From NCBI RefSeq assembly GCF_014198245.1, contig NZ_JACIHE010000034.1, positions 1 to 56,718 of the forward strand: DNA of 56,718 bases, in the 5' to 3' direction. The translations under genes and the position numbers were made by a program. Under the pieces are notes generated by a model, which saw nothing but the letters and a program-made list of their open reading frames with translations, made no database searches and was not told where the DNA came from. Position 1 is the stretch's first letter. Each line of letters starts with the position of its first letter. Origin of the DNA: Bradyrhizobium sp. cir1 (GTDB lineage: Bacteria > Pseudomonadota > Alphaproteobacteria > Rhizobiales > Xanthobacteraceae). Positions 1-8,736 of the stretch are shown here, piece by piece.

Positions 1-139
1 CGACAGGCCGGACATATGGATGCAAGCGATCCGATCAAACCTCAAAATGCTCTTGTGCCACGGGGGCCGTCCACATATGGGTCCCGGATCTGCGCGCGCT
101 TGAGGCGCGCTTGTCCGGGACGACAACAACTGAGATCTG
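1..139. other. Window edge, no gene assigned
   Basis: No gene can be assigned upstream of trmD. In related genomes rimM often precedes trmD, but no RimM-like reading frame is recognisable here. Bases 81-124 are a copy of the GTCCCGGATC/TTGTCCGGGACGAC palindromic repeat that recurs at 15082-15270 and 36889-36935. Confidence 0.5.
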
Positions 140-895
140 ATGACCAATCCCTCACCCTGGCGCGCGACGGTGCTGACGCTGTTTCCGGAGATGTTTCCGG
201 GACCGCTCGGCGTGAGCCTGGCCGGCCGGGCGCTGGCCGCCGGGCTCTGGGAAATCGAGGCGCGCGACATTCGGGCCTCCGCTACCGATCGCCACCGCAG
301 CGTCGACGACACGCCGGCCGGCGGTGGCCCGGGCATGGTGTTGCGGGCGGACGTTCTGGCGGCGGCGATCGATGCCACCGGGACCGGCCCGGAGCGGCCG
401 CGCCTGCTGATGAGCCCGCGGGGTCGGCCATTGACCCAGGCCCGCGTGATCGAGCTTGCGCAGGGCCCCGGCCCGCTGATCGTCTGCGGGCGGTTCGAGG
501 GGATCGACCAGCGGGTGATCGACGGGCGGGGCCTGGAGGAGGTCTCGATCGGCGATTACGTGCTGTCCGGCGGCGAAATCGCGGCTTTAGCCCTGATCGA
601 CGCCTGCGTCCGGCTGCTGCCGGGGGTGATGGGCAAGGAGGCTTCGGGAACCGAGGAAAGCTTCTCCGAGGGCCTTTTGGAATACCCCCAATACACCCGC
701 CCGCAGCTGTTCGAGGGGGCTCCGATCCCTGACATCCTGACCTCGGGCGACCACGCCAAGGTTGCGGCTTGGCGGCGGGCGCAATCCGAGGCCCTGACAG
801 AGGCTCGACGGCCGGATTTATGGGCCCAAATCCCACCCAAGCCCCCGAATCGGCCCCGTCGCCAAAAAACGCCAAAAAACAAGACAGACGGGTGA
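140..895 (+). CDS. trmD: tRNA (guanine-37-N1)-methyltransferase TrmD
   Basis: TrmD methylates N1 of G37 next to the anticodon of some tRNAs, using S-adenosylmethionine, and prevents +1 frameshifting. The 251-residue product has the family's trefoil-knot SAM site: a GGGPGM segment near residue 61, CGRFEGID near 116 and SIGDYVLSGGE near 136. The length is usual for the family. The last 20 or so residues are a Pro/Lys-rich tail that is probably unstructured. The ATG has no strong Shine-Dalgarno sequence, but the N-terminal strand (VLTLFPEMF) begins just after it, so the start is sound. It is followed by rplS after 110 bases, the usual bacterial order. Confidence 0.97.
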   Translation: MTNPSPWRATVLTLFPEMFPGPLGVSLAGRALAAGLWEIEARDIRASATDRHRSVDDTPAGGGPGMVLRADVLAAAIDATGTGPERPRLLMSPRGRPLTQARVIELAQGPGPLIVCGRFEGIDQRVIDGRGLEEVSIGDYVLSGGEIAALALIDACVRLLPGVMGKEASGTEESFSEGLLEYPQYTRPQLFEGAPIPDILTSGDHAKVAAWRRAQSEALTEARRPDLWAQIPPKPPNRPRRQKTPKNKTDG

Positions 896-1005
896 CAAAC
901 GCTCCGGCTTGCCTTATAGGAGCGGCCAAATCCGCAATGGCTGGATAGACGAATTTTGCGCAGCCCCCCGTTTCCAGGGCTGGGCGCGCCGATGGAGATT
1001 TACCC

Positions 1006-1386
1006 ATGAACCTGATCAAGCAGCTCGAGCGAGAGCAATTCGACAAGCTGTCCGCCGGCAAGGACATTCCGGAATTCGGTCCCGGCGACACCGTGATCGT
1101 CAACGTGAAGGTCGTCGAAGGCGACCGCACCCGCGTACAGGCCTATGAAGGCGTCTGCATTGGCCGTTCCGGCGGTGGCCTCAACGAGAGCTTCACCGTC
1201 CGCAAGATCTCCTACGGCGAGGGCGTCGAGCGCGTGTTCCCGGTGATGTCGCCGATGATCGACTCGATCAAGGTGGTGCGCCGCGGCAAGGTGCGTCGCG
1301 CCAAGCTCTATTACCTGCGCAACCTTCGCGGCAAGTCGGCCCGCATCGTCGAGAAGCAGGACCGCCAGGCTGCCGTCGGCGAGTAA
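1006..1386 (+). CDS. rplS: 50S ribosomal protein L19
   Basis: L19 is a structural protein of the large ribosomal subunit at the interface with the 30S subunit. The 126-residue product has the family hallmarks: FGPGDTVIVNVKVVEG near residue 25, YEGVCIGRSGGG, SYGEGVERVFP and the basic RRGKVRRAKLYYLR segment near 95. The start codon follows GGAGATTTACCC, a good ribosome binding site. It lies 110 bases after trmD and is followed at once by a strong intrinsic terminator, so trmD-rplS probably end one transcript here. Confidence 0.98.
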   Translation: MNLIKQLEREQFDKLSAGKDIPEFGPGDTVIVNVKVVEGDRTRVQAYEGVCIGRSGGGLNESFTVRKISYGEGVERVFPVMSPMIDSIKVVRRGKVRRAKLYYLRNLRGKSARIVEKQDRQAAVGE

Positions 1387-1411
1387 GCTTTCGCCACGAG
1401 GCAAGCTTTTC

Positions 1412-1447
1412 AAAAGCGCGGGGCTCGGCTCCGCGCTTTTTTGTTTG
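1412..1447 (+). terminator. Intrinsic terminator after rplS
   Basis: A perfect 10-base-pair stem, AAAAGCGCGG with CCGCGCTTTT and a 9-base loop, is followed by more T residues. It sits 25 bases after the rplS stop codon. Confidence 0.9.
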
Positions 1448-1454
1448 GCTCCGC

Positions 1455-1542
1455 CGTCATTGCGAGGAGCCCTTGCGACGAAGCAATCCAGACTGTCTCC
1501 GCAGATGCATTTCTGGATTGCTTCGCTGCGCTCGCAATGACG
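1455..1542. repeat. Palindromic repeat, family A copy 1
   Basis: This 88-base imperfect palindrome begins CGTCATTGCGAGGAGC and ends GCTCGCAATGACG. Closely matching copies lie at 41108-41192, 44225-44311 and 47345-47425, always between genes. The arms are best conserved; the middle varies. It could fold as RNA or DNA, but no protein-coding function is seen. Confidence 0.9.
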
Positions 1543-1591
1543 AGTTCGAAGCTCTCGCGCTTTTACCGCTGCATGCTATATAGCTTCTAGA

Positions 1592-1720
1592 ATGTTTCCA
1601 GATCTGACCAGCTTCGCCCCCGTCCAGCGCATCGTCATCGACGATCGCTCGCGGCTGCCTGGCCGGTTCTTCGGACGCTTCGCGACCTCGGCAACGTCAG
1701 AGCTTAGCCGCGCAGCCTAA
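1592..1720 (+). CDS. Possible 42-residue small ORF before leuC
   Basis: An ATG at 1592 opens a 42-codon frame with an arginine-rich product that matches nothing I recognise. It begins 12 bases after a TATATAG sequence and has no clear Shine-Dalgarno site, so it could be leaderless if that is a promoter. Its stop codon lies in the loop of the hairpin at 1710-1729. That layout resembles a regulatory leader, but only three leucine codons are present, so it is not a classical leucine attenuation peptide. It may equally be chance. Confidence 0.25.
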   Translation: MFPDLTSFAPVQRIVIDDRSRLPGRFFGRFATSATSELSRAA

Positions 1721-1740
1721 AGGCTGCGCTGACGATTTTT
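1710..1740 (+). terminator. Terminator-like hairpin upstream of leuC
   Basis: A perfect 8-base-pair stem (GCGCAGCC with GGCTGCGC, loop TAAA) is followed six bases later by ATTTTT. A second small hairpin with GCGCGC arms follows near 1749-1763. Both lie within 90 bases of the leuC start, where an attenuator or a stop for upstream read-through could act. Confidence 0.5.
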
Positions 1741-1797
1741 GTTGCCCGCGCGCGAGGCGCGCAATCCGCTGACACAACATTCCCGGAGCTCAAGCTC

Positions 1798-3204
<1,407 letters not shown>

Positions 3205-3252
3205 GCCAGTTCCTGCAATTGTAGCGATCGCGGCAAACGGCGTAAGATACCT

Positions 3253-3292
3253 CTCTACTGTGCCCCAAAATTGGGGCGCAGTAGAGCTTTTG
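3253..3292 (+). terminator. Intrinsic terminator after leuC
   Basis: A long hairpin pairs CTCTACTG and GCCCCAA with TTGGGGC and CAGTAGAG, with one mismatch, and is followed by CTTTT on the plus strand. It separates leuC from the convergent TPR gene. Confidence 0.85.
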
Positions 3293-3297
3293 TGAAT

Positions 3298-4476
3298 TCA
3301 GCTATTAGCTTCCGGGAGCGAGCTTTCTCGCCGCTCACGCATCTCGGTCAGCCGTCGCTTCGCTATGAGGGCCGCGTTCATTGCCCACCGATAGAGGTAG
3401 GGATTTAAGTTTGGTGTCAATGCGGCGAACACTTCTTCAAAAGCCTCGGCTGCTTCGACTAAGTTTTCCTCAGCATTTCGGTAGGCGCTCAGCGCCGCAA
3501 GAGCCGTTCCGAGATTTAGTTTAGTCAGAGCCCATTTTTCCGGGCCCCTTTCGCGAGTACGGACCTGAAGTGCGTTCCGAAGGGAATCAACTGCCTCTTC
3601 TAGCTTCGAAGCATCATTTTGACGCCGACCAGACCGCAGGAGCGACAAGCCAATATTGTTTTGGACCATCGCCCAATTGGCTGGTGATTGTTCTAACGTA
3701 AATTCCTTCAGGGCCTCGCGATGCGCAGCTAAGCCCTCTTCATATCGTGCAATCGAAGCAAGTGAATTTCCGAGATTGTTCTGAGCTCCTGCCCACGCGG
3801 TCGGAGTACGCTCGCGTGTAAACTCCATGAGAGCGCTACGAAAGGCCTTGATCGCTTCTTCGATTTTGGCATCGTCCTTTGCACGGCGCCCAGCCGACGC
3901 AAGCGCCCTCCCGAGGTGTACTTGCGTCGCGGCCCAATCGAGAGGCACCTTATCCCGAGTACGTTCTTCTAGAGCTAGCCTGAAGGCTTGGACTGCTTCC
4001 TCAAGCTGGCTCGTTCCGATGTTCTTCTCTCCCAAACGCCGAAGTGCTTCACCTAGGTTGTACTGCGTCTTCGCCCAATCCAACGGAGCGCGCTCCCGAT
4101 CAATCCCGGATAGCGCTTCACGATGGACAGCGATCGCCTTCTCAAGAGATGCTTTGTCAAGCTCCTTGATGTTCTCCACATCCGTCAAGTCAAGTTGCGC
4201 CGACGCGTCGTGCTCGGCACCTCGCTCCAGCACTAGCTCTTCCTGCTGTATGTTCTCTGTTGCTGGATTTAGAGCTCCGAGTTCCGCGTACGCAGAACTA
4301 AGCATCATGGACCATCGATCACGATCAAAACGACCCGTACTACTGTCTCGAAGGAATAGAAAACGTTCTATAGCCTCTTCAATAAGCCGCTTATCAGCGA
4401 CCTGAAGGCCATACTCATACCCCGACAAAGCAGCCTCCTCGACAAGCTGCCTATCGAACTTCTTCAAATCTTTCAT
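3298..4476 (-). CDS. Tetratricopeptide-repeat protein of the SIR2-TPR pair
   Basis: The 392-residue product has no signal peptide and is almost wholly helical repeats. Six units carry a P-x-x-WA-x-x-Q-x-x-LG pattern, with the WA pair at residues 134, 181, 228, 269, 315 and 364, so the repeats are about 47 residues apart. This TPR style usually makes a superhelix that binds other proteins. The first 110 residues have no clear repeat. Its ATG overlaps the stop codon of the SIR2 gene as ATGA, so the two are almost surely translated together. The likely role is partner or sensor for the SIR2 protein; that is inference. The G+C content is clearly lower than in flanking genes. Confidence 0.85.
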   Translation of the reverse strand: MKDLKKFDRQLVEEAALSGYEYGLQVADKRLIEEAIERFLFLRDSSTGRFDRDRWSMMLSSAYAELGALNPATENIQQEELVLERGAEHDASAQLDLTDVENIKELDKASLEKAIAVHREALSGIDRERAPLDWAKTQYNLGEALRRLGEKNIGTSQLEEAVQAFRLALEERTRDKVPLDWAATQVHLGRALASAGRRAKDDAKIEEAIKAFRSALMEFTRERTPTAWAGAQNNLGNSLASIARYEEGLAAHREALKEFTLEQSPANWAMVQNNIGLSLLRSGRRQNDASKLEEAVDSLRNALQVRTRERGPEKWALTKLNLGTALAALSAYRNAEENLVEAAEAFEEVFAALTPNLNPYLYRWAMNAALIAKRRLTEMRERRESSLPEANS

Positions 4477-5678
4477 TTGCGAAGCTCCCGCATCGCCAGC
4501 TCATATGCCCCCTTGAAATCTCCCGAAAGACGTCGCCTTCGGATCTCTCTGGAAGCAGCTTCAGTCTCGTTCGCGCTTATTGACGCCTCGGCTCCTCTCA
4601 ACGCAATCAATCTTCGGGATGCCTCATCTACCTGGGCCTGTATGTCAGCGTGTGAAATTCTCGCCTTCTGTGCCTCACTCAACGACTGCTCTAAGGCCGC
4701 AAGGGGGTCATTTATTGAACGTGGGCCACCAACACCGAGCTCCTTGGACAGCTCTAAGAAGAACCTATCAGCGTCATAGTCGACCAAAACTCCCCCGTTG
4801 TGGGTTGTAGAGAGGAACCGTCTGGCCTTCGCTGAAAGCGCTTCGATTTTACCTCCATGCAAGACCCAGTAGAGGTGCTTGAATGGATATGCCTCCGCGG
4901 CTTCGACCAGCAAATCCATCACACCGTCCTCCCGACCGCCATATCCGACAACGACCAGAGCGTGCGCAAATTGGAGGAGAGAACGAATAGCCGCTATTGC
5001 TGGGGAAGCACCGCGTACCGACGAGACATCTGCCGGAGAATTGCGCAACAAATAGCTGTGTCTGGAGCCGTGTATTTCTATGAGCTGCGGGTGGTGTGGA
5101 GCACCAGCAATTCTATTCAACGATTCCAAGCCGTCACAAACAACCGGAATTATGCCAGCCCGCGCAAGGCCGGTAAGCGCCAGCTGATCAAAGTTCGTGG
5201 TGAGAACAGTCGAAACGAGACCGCGGGCGACCAATTCACCGAGCACGAGATGAGCCCAATTTATTGCGCCCTTGGCTTCGTCAACGAGCGCGCCAAATAG
5301 ATCTCGAACGTCATTTGGCTGCGTGTAGTACAGCTTAAAAATTTGATCATAGACTTTCCACCAATCAATATCTTTATCTTCAGGTGAGGCGGACCGACTA
5401 GTTGCCGGAATACGGCAATCTTCCAACACCTTCTGCGCTTCTAGGATTGCATATATTTCATGCGCTTTGGCGTCGGCCTCATAGACAATGTCGAAGCGCT
5501 CCGCAACCAAACTAACAAGGCGGCGACCAATATCCGCGGCTCCGGGGATTCCGGCAGTAGTGGAAGCGCCGGCACCGATCAAGACGACGTTGTTCCGCCG
5601 CCCCTTCCCGTCGCGCTTCGCAAAACGCATCGCCTTTCCGATTTCGGATATAGTAACATCGAATCTTGGATCATTCAT
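4473..5678 (-). CDS. SIR2-fold protein, putative NAD-consuming effector
   Basis: The 401-residue product has a SIR2-like Rossmann domain over about residues 28-290. Visible motifs are GAGAS at 35-39, TTNFD at 160-164, IHGS at 202-205 and VVGYGG at 243-248. In this superfamily the Asn (N162) and His (H203) act in NAD cleavage, and both are present. There is no zinc-binding cysteine set of the deacetylase sirtuins, which fits the bacterial SIR2 proteins used as NADases in phage defence. The rest is helical, charged and may bind the TPR partner. The first gene of a two-gene operon; a sampled 60 bases has about 52% G+C, well below neighbours, which suggests transfer. The function is not proven by sequence. 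Confidence 0.85.
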   Translation of the reverse strand: MNDPRFDVTISEIGKAMRFAKRDGKGRRNNVVLIGAGASTTAGIPGAADIGRRLVSLVAERFDIVYEADAKAHEIYAILEAQKVLEDCRIPATSRSASPEDKDIDWWKVYDQIFKLYYTQPNDVRDLFGALVDEAKGAINWAHLVLGELVARGLVSTVLTTNFDQLALTGLARAGIIPVVCDGLESLNRIAGAPHHPQLIEIHGSRHSYLLRNSPADVSSVRGASPAIAAIRSLLQFAHALVVVGYGGREDGVMDLLVEAAEAYPFKHLYWVLHGGKIEALSAKARRFLSTTHNGGVLVDYDADRFFLELSKELGVGGPRSINDPLAALEQSLSEAQKARISHADIQAQVDEASRRLIALRGAEASISANETEAASREIRRRRLSGDFKGAYELAMRELRK

Positions 5679-5852
5679 GCACGTGGCCTAGCTATTAAGA
5701 ATGGGCGGCGACCGCACACGCAAAGCGTGCAAACACATCTTAATCGGCTATTGATAAGTTAAGTCAATTGTTCTTCCTAGCCTCAACGGCTCGTTGGAAT
5801 GCAAACGGCAAAGTCATGGGCCACATAGATTTCGTTCTAGTGTGCATTTGCT

Positions 5853-6062
5853 ATGGCCAACAAGCCGGAATATGTCGACCTGATCGGCGACGCCACGCGC
5901 CAGCGCCGCCGGCGCGCGGCGCCCTTGCGCTTCGTCGCCAAGCCCGAGGTCGAGGAGACCTCGAGGCTCAGCCGCTGGCCGCCGGCCATGTTCAAGCAGT
6001 GGAAGATCGAGAACTTGATGCGGTGGAAGGCTTCGTCTTGGAAGCTGAAGGATTGGCTTTAA
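5853..6062 (+). CDS. Small basic hypothetical protein
   Basis: The 69-residue product is rich in Arg, Lys and Trp, with no signal peptide or membrane segment. I do not recognise the family. Support for it being real is a sensible start (ATGGCC) and a strong terminator 15 bases after the stop codon. It marks the return to high G+C sequence after the SIR2-TPR island. The 174 bases between the island and this gene hold no other feature I can support. Confidence 0.6.
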   Translation: MANKPEYVDLIGDATRQRRRRAAPLRFVAKPEVEETSRLSRWPPAMFKQWKIENLMRWKASSWKLKDWL

Positions 6063-6077
6063 GCCGTCGAATGAACG

Positions 6078-6107
6078 AAGGGCGCCGCAGAGGCGCCCTT
6101 TTCATTT
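6078..6107 (+). terminator. Intrinsic terminator
   Basis: AAGGGCGCC pairs perfectly with GGCGCCCTT around a 5-base loop, followed by TTCATTT. It lies between the small gene at 5853 and the convergent gene ending at 6117, and may serve both. Confidence 0.8.
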
Positions 6108-6116
6108 CGATCGTGC

Positions 6117-6596
6117 TTACCAATAGCGGTACGGATAGTGCCAGCGGCAGATACGGCGCGGGCCGTAATAGGTCCAGATGATCCGGCAGCGGCGCGGATA
6201 GTGGTAATAGGGATAGTAGCCGCCGTAATAATAGCGCCGGTGGAAGTGGCGATAGCCGTAATAGGGGCGGTAGCCCCAGTGGTGGTGGTGGTAGCCGCCG
6301 TAATGACGAAATCCACCGTAGCGAATGCCGCCGCCATGGAAGCCGCCGAAATGTCCGCCGCCACCGCGGAAGCCACCGCCGTGAAAATGTCCGCCACCAC
6401 CATGTCCGCCGCCGCCATGGCGAACATGCGTGACGAGATCGTCGGCCGCAGCCTTCGCCGCGGGTGACGTCGCCGGATTGATCAAGGTGAGCGCCTCAGC
6501 GCGACGCGCCGTCCCGGCCGTCAGCAACAGCGTCGCGGTAGCCGCAATCCCGAGCAAGCGCATCGGGCTTGCTCTGAGACCCAAACTCCTCAGCAT
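6117..6596 (-). CDS. Secreted Gly/His/Tyr-rich protein
   Basis: The 159-residue product has an N-terminal signal-like hydrophobic stretch (LLGIAATATLLLTAG, ending near an Ala-x-Ala). The mature part is extreme in composition: GGGGH and HGGGF runs, then many Tyr, His and Arg residues, ending in a cysteine-containing RCRIIWTYYGPRRICRW-like tail. I do not recognise a defined enzyme family. Such sequences are usually exported, low-complexity envelope proteins and may bind metal through the histidines. The start chosen follows AGGGAG at good spacing and places the signal peptide at the N-terminus; an upstream ATG at 6659 also has a GGGAG and would add 21 residues. Confidence 0.7.
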   Translation of the reverse strand: MLRSLGLRASPMRLLGIAATATLLLTAGTARRAEALTLINPATSPAAKAAADDLVTHVRHGGGGHGGGGHFHGGGFRGGGGHFGGFHGGGIRYGGFRHYGGYHHHHWGYRPYYGYRHFHRRYYYGGYYPYYHYPRRCRIIWTYYGPRRICRWHYPYRYW

Positions 6597-6743
6597 GGAC
6601 TTCTCCCTGAATGCGGACAGCGGCATTGCGGCGCAGCGGCTCGCGCCGTCGCTGTTCATTTGCAGTCGCTCCCGAGATTAAATTACGGACAGCGACGTGA
6701 ACGCGCTATGAATGAACGAGATTGCTGAGGTCGCGTGACGACG

Positions 6744-7016
6744 TCACCACCACGGCCCGTAGCCGAGCGCGAAGGGTGCGGGCACGCCGTAGGGATAGGG
6801 ACGATAGGTGACAGGCCGCGCGTAATAGCGCGGATCATGGCGCACGGCAGGCCGCACGATGTCATGGGGTCGCGCGTGTCGCCGCACATCGAAAACCGCG
6901 ATCCCCGCCGAGGCCTCAGGTATCGTCACCCTGTACGCTGCAGAAGCGCGAGGAAGGCCCGCGGCAAGCGCGACGGCAATGGCTAGTGCAATCCATCTCG
7001 CCATGACGATCCTCAC
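6744..7016 (-). CDS. Small secreted hypothetical protein
   Basis: The 90-residue product begins with a clear signal peptide (ALAIAVALAAGLPRASA) and then a Tyr/Pro/Arg-rich tail ending in GYGPWW. No family is recognised. It resembles the previous gene in layout, namely export followed by an aromatic, low-complexity mature chain, and lies on the same strand 147 bases upstream of it. An alternative start at the fifth codon (MARWIAL) is possible. Confidence 0.55.
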   Translation of the reverse strand: MRIVMARWIALAIAVALAAGLPRASAAYRVTIPEASAGIAVFDVRRHARPHDIVRPAVRHDPRYYARPVTYRPYPYGVPAPFALGYGPWW

Positions 7017-7047
7017 GAGGCCACCGCGATGCTCGCCGACGCGGGCG

Positions 7048-7377
7048 TCAGCCCCGGCGCCAGTAGCAGTGCATATGCGGCACGATCACCGTGCCGCTCG
7101 GCCGGTATTCTTGCACATAGGTGGCGTTGCACTCGCGGACTGCGTCGGGACCCGGATTGTAGCGCGGATAGACGCCATCAGGGGTGTAATAGGGCGTGAC
7201 CCGCAGGCGCGCCGGGGGCCGCCTGCGCGGCGGGGGGACGTCGTCCGGCGAGACCGCTTGGGCCAGCCGGATCTCGGGAGCAGCCATCTGCGCCTGGGCT
7301 TGGGCCTGGGCGCCGACAAAAAAAGTCGAAAACAACCCCATGCACAGTAGAACCGGTACTGCTGTTCCCGCCCGCAT
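7048..7377 (-). CDS. Secreted hypothetical protein with cysteine pair
   Basis: The start chosen gives 109 residues: a signal peptide (VLLCMGLFSTFFVGAQAQA), a proline/arginine linker (PPPRRRPPARLRV), and a short C-terminal domain with two cysteines in RECNATYVQEYRPSGT and HMHCYW, which could form a disulphide in the periplasm. Longer frames to 7515 would overlap the divergent gene, so the shorter start is preferred, though its Shine-Dalgarno is weak. No family recognised. It forms a run of three small exported proteins on the minus strand with its two downstream neighbours. Confidence 0.6.
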   Translation of the reverse strand: MRAGTAVPVLLCMGLFSTFFVGAQAQAQAQMAAPEIRLAQAVSPDDVPPPRRRPPARLRVTPYYTPDGVYPRYNPGPDAVRECNATYVQEYRPSGTVIVPHMHCYWRRG

Positions 7378-7513
7378 CACATCACCACTGACCAGAGCCA
7401 ACCCCTTGATGCGCCGTACGCTCCTCGTTTTCGCGCGCGGCGTCAACGCTCCTCTGGGCCCCATCCTATAAAGCGGGATGCATCGCTGCGAAACCCGCGT
7501 TAAGAGAGGCCCC

Positions 7514-7912
7514 ATGTGGACGGAATTGAAAGCGCCCTCGCTGGCCGAGATGGAAGCGATGGCTCACGATGTGTTCGAGCGCCTGCCGGCGGAGTTTCGC
7601 GGGCTCTGCGAGGGCGTGATCCTCCGTGTCGACGACTTCCCGACCGATGAGGTCCTGGACGAGATGGAATGCGAGAGCGAGTTCGACCTGCTCGGCCTGT
7701 TCCAGGGCGTCGGCCTGCCCCAGCAGAGTTTTGGCGACGTGGCGCGGCTGCCCAACATGGTCTGGCTCTACCGCCGGCCGATCCTGGACTACTGGGCCGA
7801 GCACGACGAGAGCCTCGGCCACATCGTCCGCCACGTCCTGATCCACGAGATCGGCCACCATTTCGGCCTCTCGGACGACGATATGGCGGCAATTGAGGCC
7901 AAGGCAGACTAG
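7514..7912 (+). CDS. Small metallopeptidase-family (zincin-like) protein
   Basis: The 132-residue product ends in HEIGHHFGLSD at residues 111-121, which fits HExxHxxGxxD, the zinc site of metzincin-like proteases: H111, E112, H115 and D121. The protein belongs to the small cytosolic metallopeptidase-like family common in alphaproteobacteria and actinobacteria. There is no signal peptide. Substrates are not known to me. The chosen ATG follows GAGAGG at good spacing; a start at 7478 would add 12 residues. It lies 82 bases before leuD on the same strand. Confidence 0.85.
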   Translation: MWTELKAPSLAEMEAMAHDVFERLPAEFRGLCEGVILRVDDFPTDEVLDEMECESEFDLLGLFQGVGLPQQSFGDVARLPNMVWLYRRPILDYWAEHDESLGHIVRHVLIHEIGHHFGLSDDDMAAIEAKAD

Positions 7913-7994
7913 ATCTGCCGATTTCGGCCTAGGATTCCCGGCCCGATCGCGATAAATAGCCGGTTCCCTGAACCACGTGCGGGAAAGCGCAACC

Positions 7995-8600
7995 ATGGAC
8001 AAGTTCACCACGCTGGAAGGCGTCGCGGCGCCGCTGAAGATCATCAATGTCGACACCGACATGATCATTCCGAAGCAGTACCTCAAGACCATCAAGCGCA
8101 CCGGCCTTGGCAAGGGGCTCTTCTCCGAGCAGCGCTACAAGGACGACGGCAGCGAGAACCCCGATTTCGTCCTCAACCAGCCCGCCTATCGCAACGCGAA
8201 GGTGCTGGTCGCCGGCGACAATTTCGGCTGCGGCTCGAGCCGCGAGCATGCGCCCTGGGCGCTGCTCGACTTCGGCATTCGCTGCGTGATCTCGACCTCG
8301 TTCGGCGACATCTTCTACAACAACTGCTTCAAGAACGGCATTCTGCCGATCCGCGTCTCGCAGGAAGACCTCGACAAGCTGTTCGACGACGCCGAGCGCG
8401 GCGCCAACGCGACGCTGACGATCGATCTGCCGAACCAGGAGATCCGCGGCCCCGACGGTGGCAAGGTCAAGTTCGAGATCGATCCGTTCCGCAAGCACTG
8501 CCTGATCAACGGCCTCGACGACATCGGTCTCACCATGGAGAAGAAGGCCTCGATCGACACCTATGAGGACAAGCTCAAGCGCGAACGCGCCTGGGCCTGA
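7995..8600 (+). CDS. leuD: 3-isopropylmalate dehydratase small subunit LeuD
   Basis: LeuD forms the swivelling domain of isopropylmalate isomerase together with LeuC. The 201-residue product has the family's IINVDTDMIIPKQYLK segment near residue 18 and the GDNFGCGSSREHAPWAL loop near 75, which contacts substrate. The start at 7995 gives the typical MDKFTTLEG beginning after a GGGAAAG ribosome binding site; an in-frame ATG at 7977 would add six residues. The gene ends in a strong terminator and is apparently expressed as its own unit. Confidence 0.97.
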   Translation: MDKFTTLEGVAAPLKIINVDTDMIIPKQYLKTIKRTGLGKGLFSEQRYKDDGSENPDFVLNQPAYRNAKVLVAGDNFGCGSSREHAPWALLDFGIRCVISTSFGDIFYNNCFKNGILPIRVSQEDLDKLFDDAERGANATLTIDLPNQEIRGPDGGKVKFEIDPFRKHCLINGLDDIGLTMEKKASIDTYEDKLKRERAWA

Positions 8601-8616
8601 TCTCTGATCCCGTTTG

Positions 8617-8649
8617 AAGCCCCGGTGCTGTCAGCGCCGGGGCTTTTTC
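8617..8649 (+). terminator. Intrinsic terminator after leuD
   Basis: AAGCCCCGG and CGCCGGGGCTT form a GC-rich stem 16 bases after the stop codon, followed by TTTTC. Confidence 0.9.
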
Positions 8650-8674
8650 TTTGCCCGGCTTATCTCTTTTGTTC

Positions 8675-8726
8675 GAGCGTGATCTTGTCGGAAAACCGCT
8701 GCACACTTTTCCGGATCATGCTCTAG
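8675..8726. repeat. Palindromic repeat, family E copy 1
   Basis: Starts GAGCGTGATCTTGTCGGAAA and ends TTTTCCGGATCATGCTCTAG, an imperfect inverted repeat. A near-identical copy lies at 13358-13409. The glycosyltransferase start is 11 bases beyond its end. Confidence 0.85.
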
Positions 8727-8736
8727 GCTTGTGCGC

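Noticed and set aside
3298..5678. Assignment of the SIR2-TPR island to Thoeris, DSR or Argonaute-linked systems
   Set aside because: No TIR, Argonaute/APAZ or large DSR C-terminal region is present; the TPR partner does not match these named systems.
5717..5729. Small inverted repeat CACGC-AAA-GCGTG upstream of the SIR2 gene as an operator
   Set aside because: Five-base arms are too short to separate from chance without other copies.
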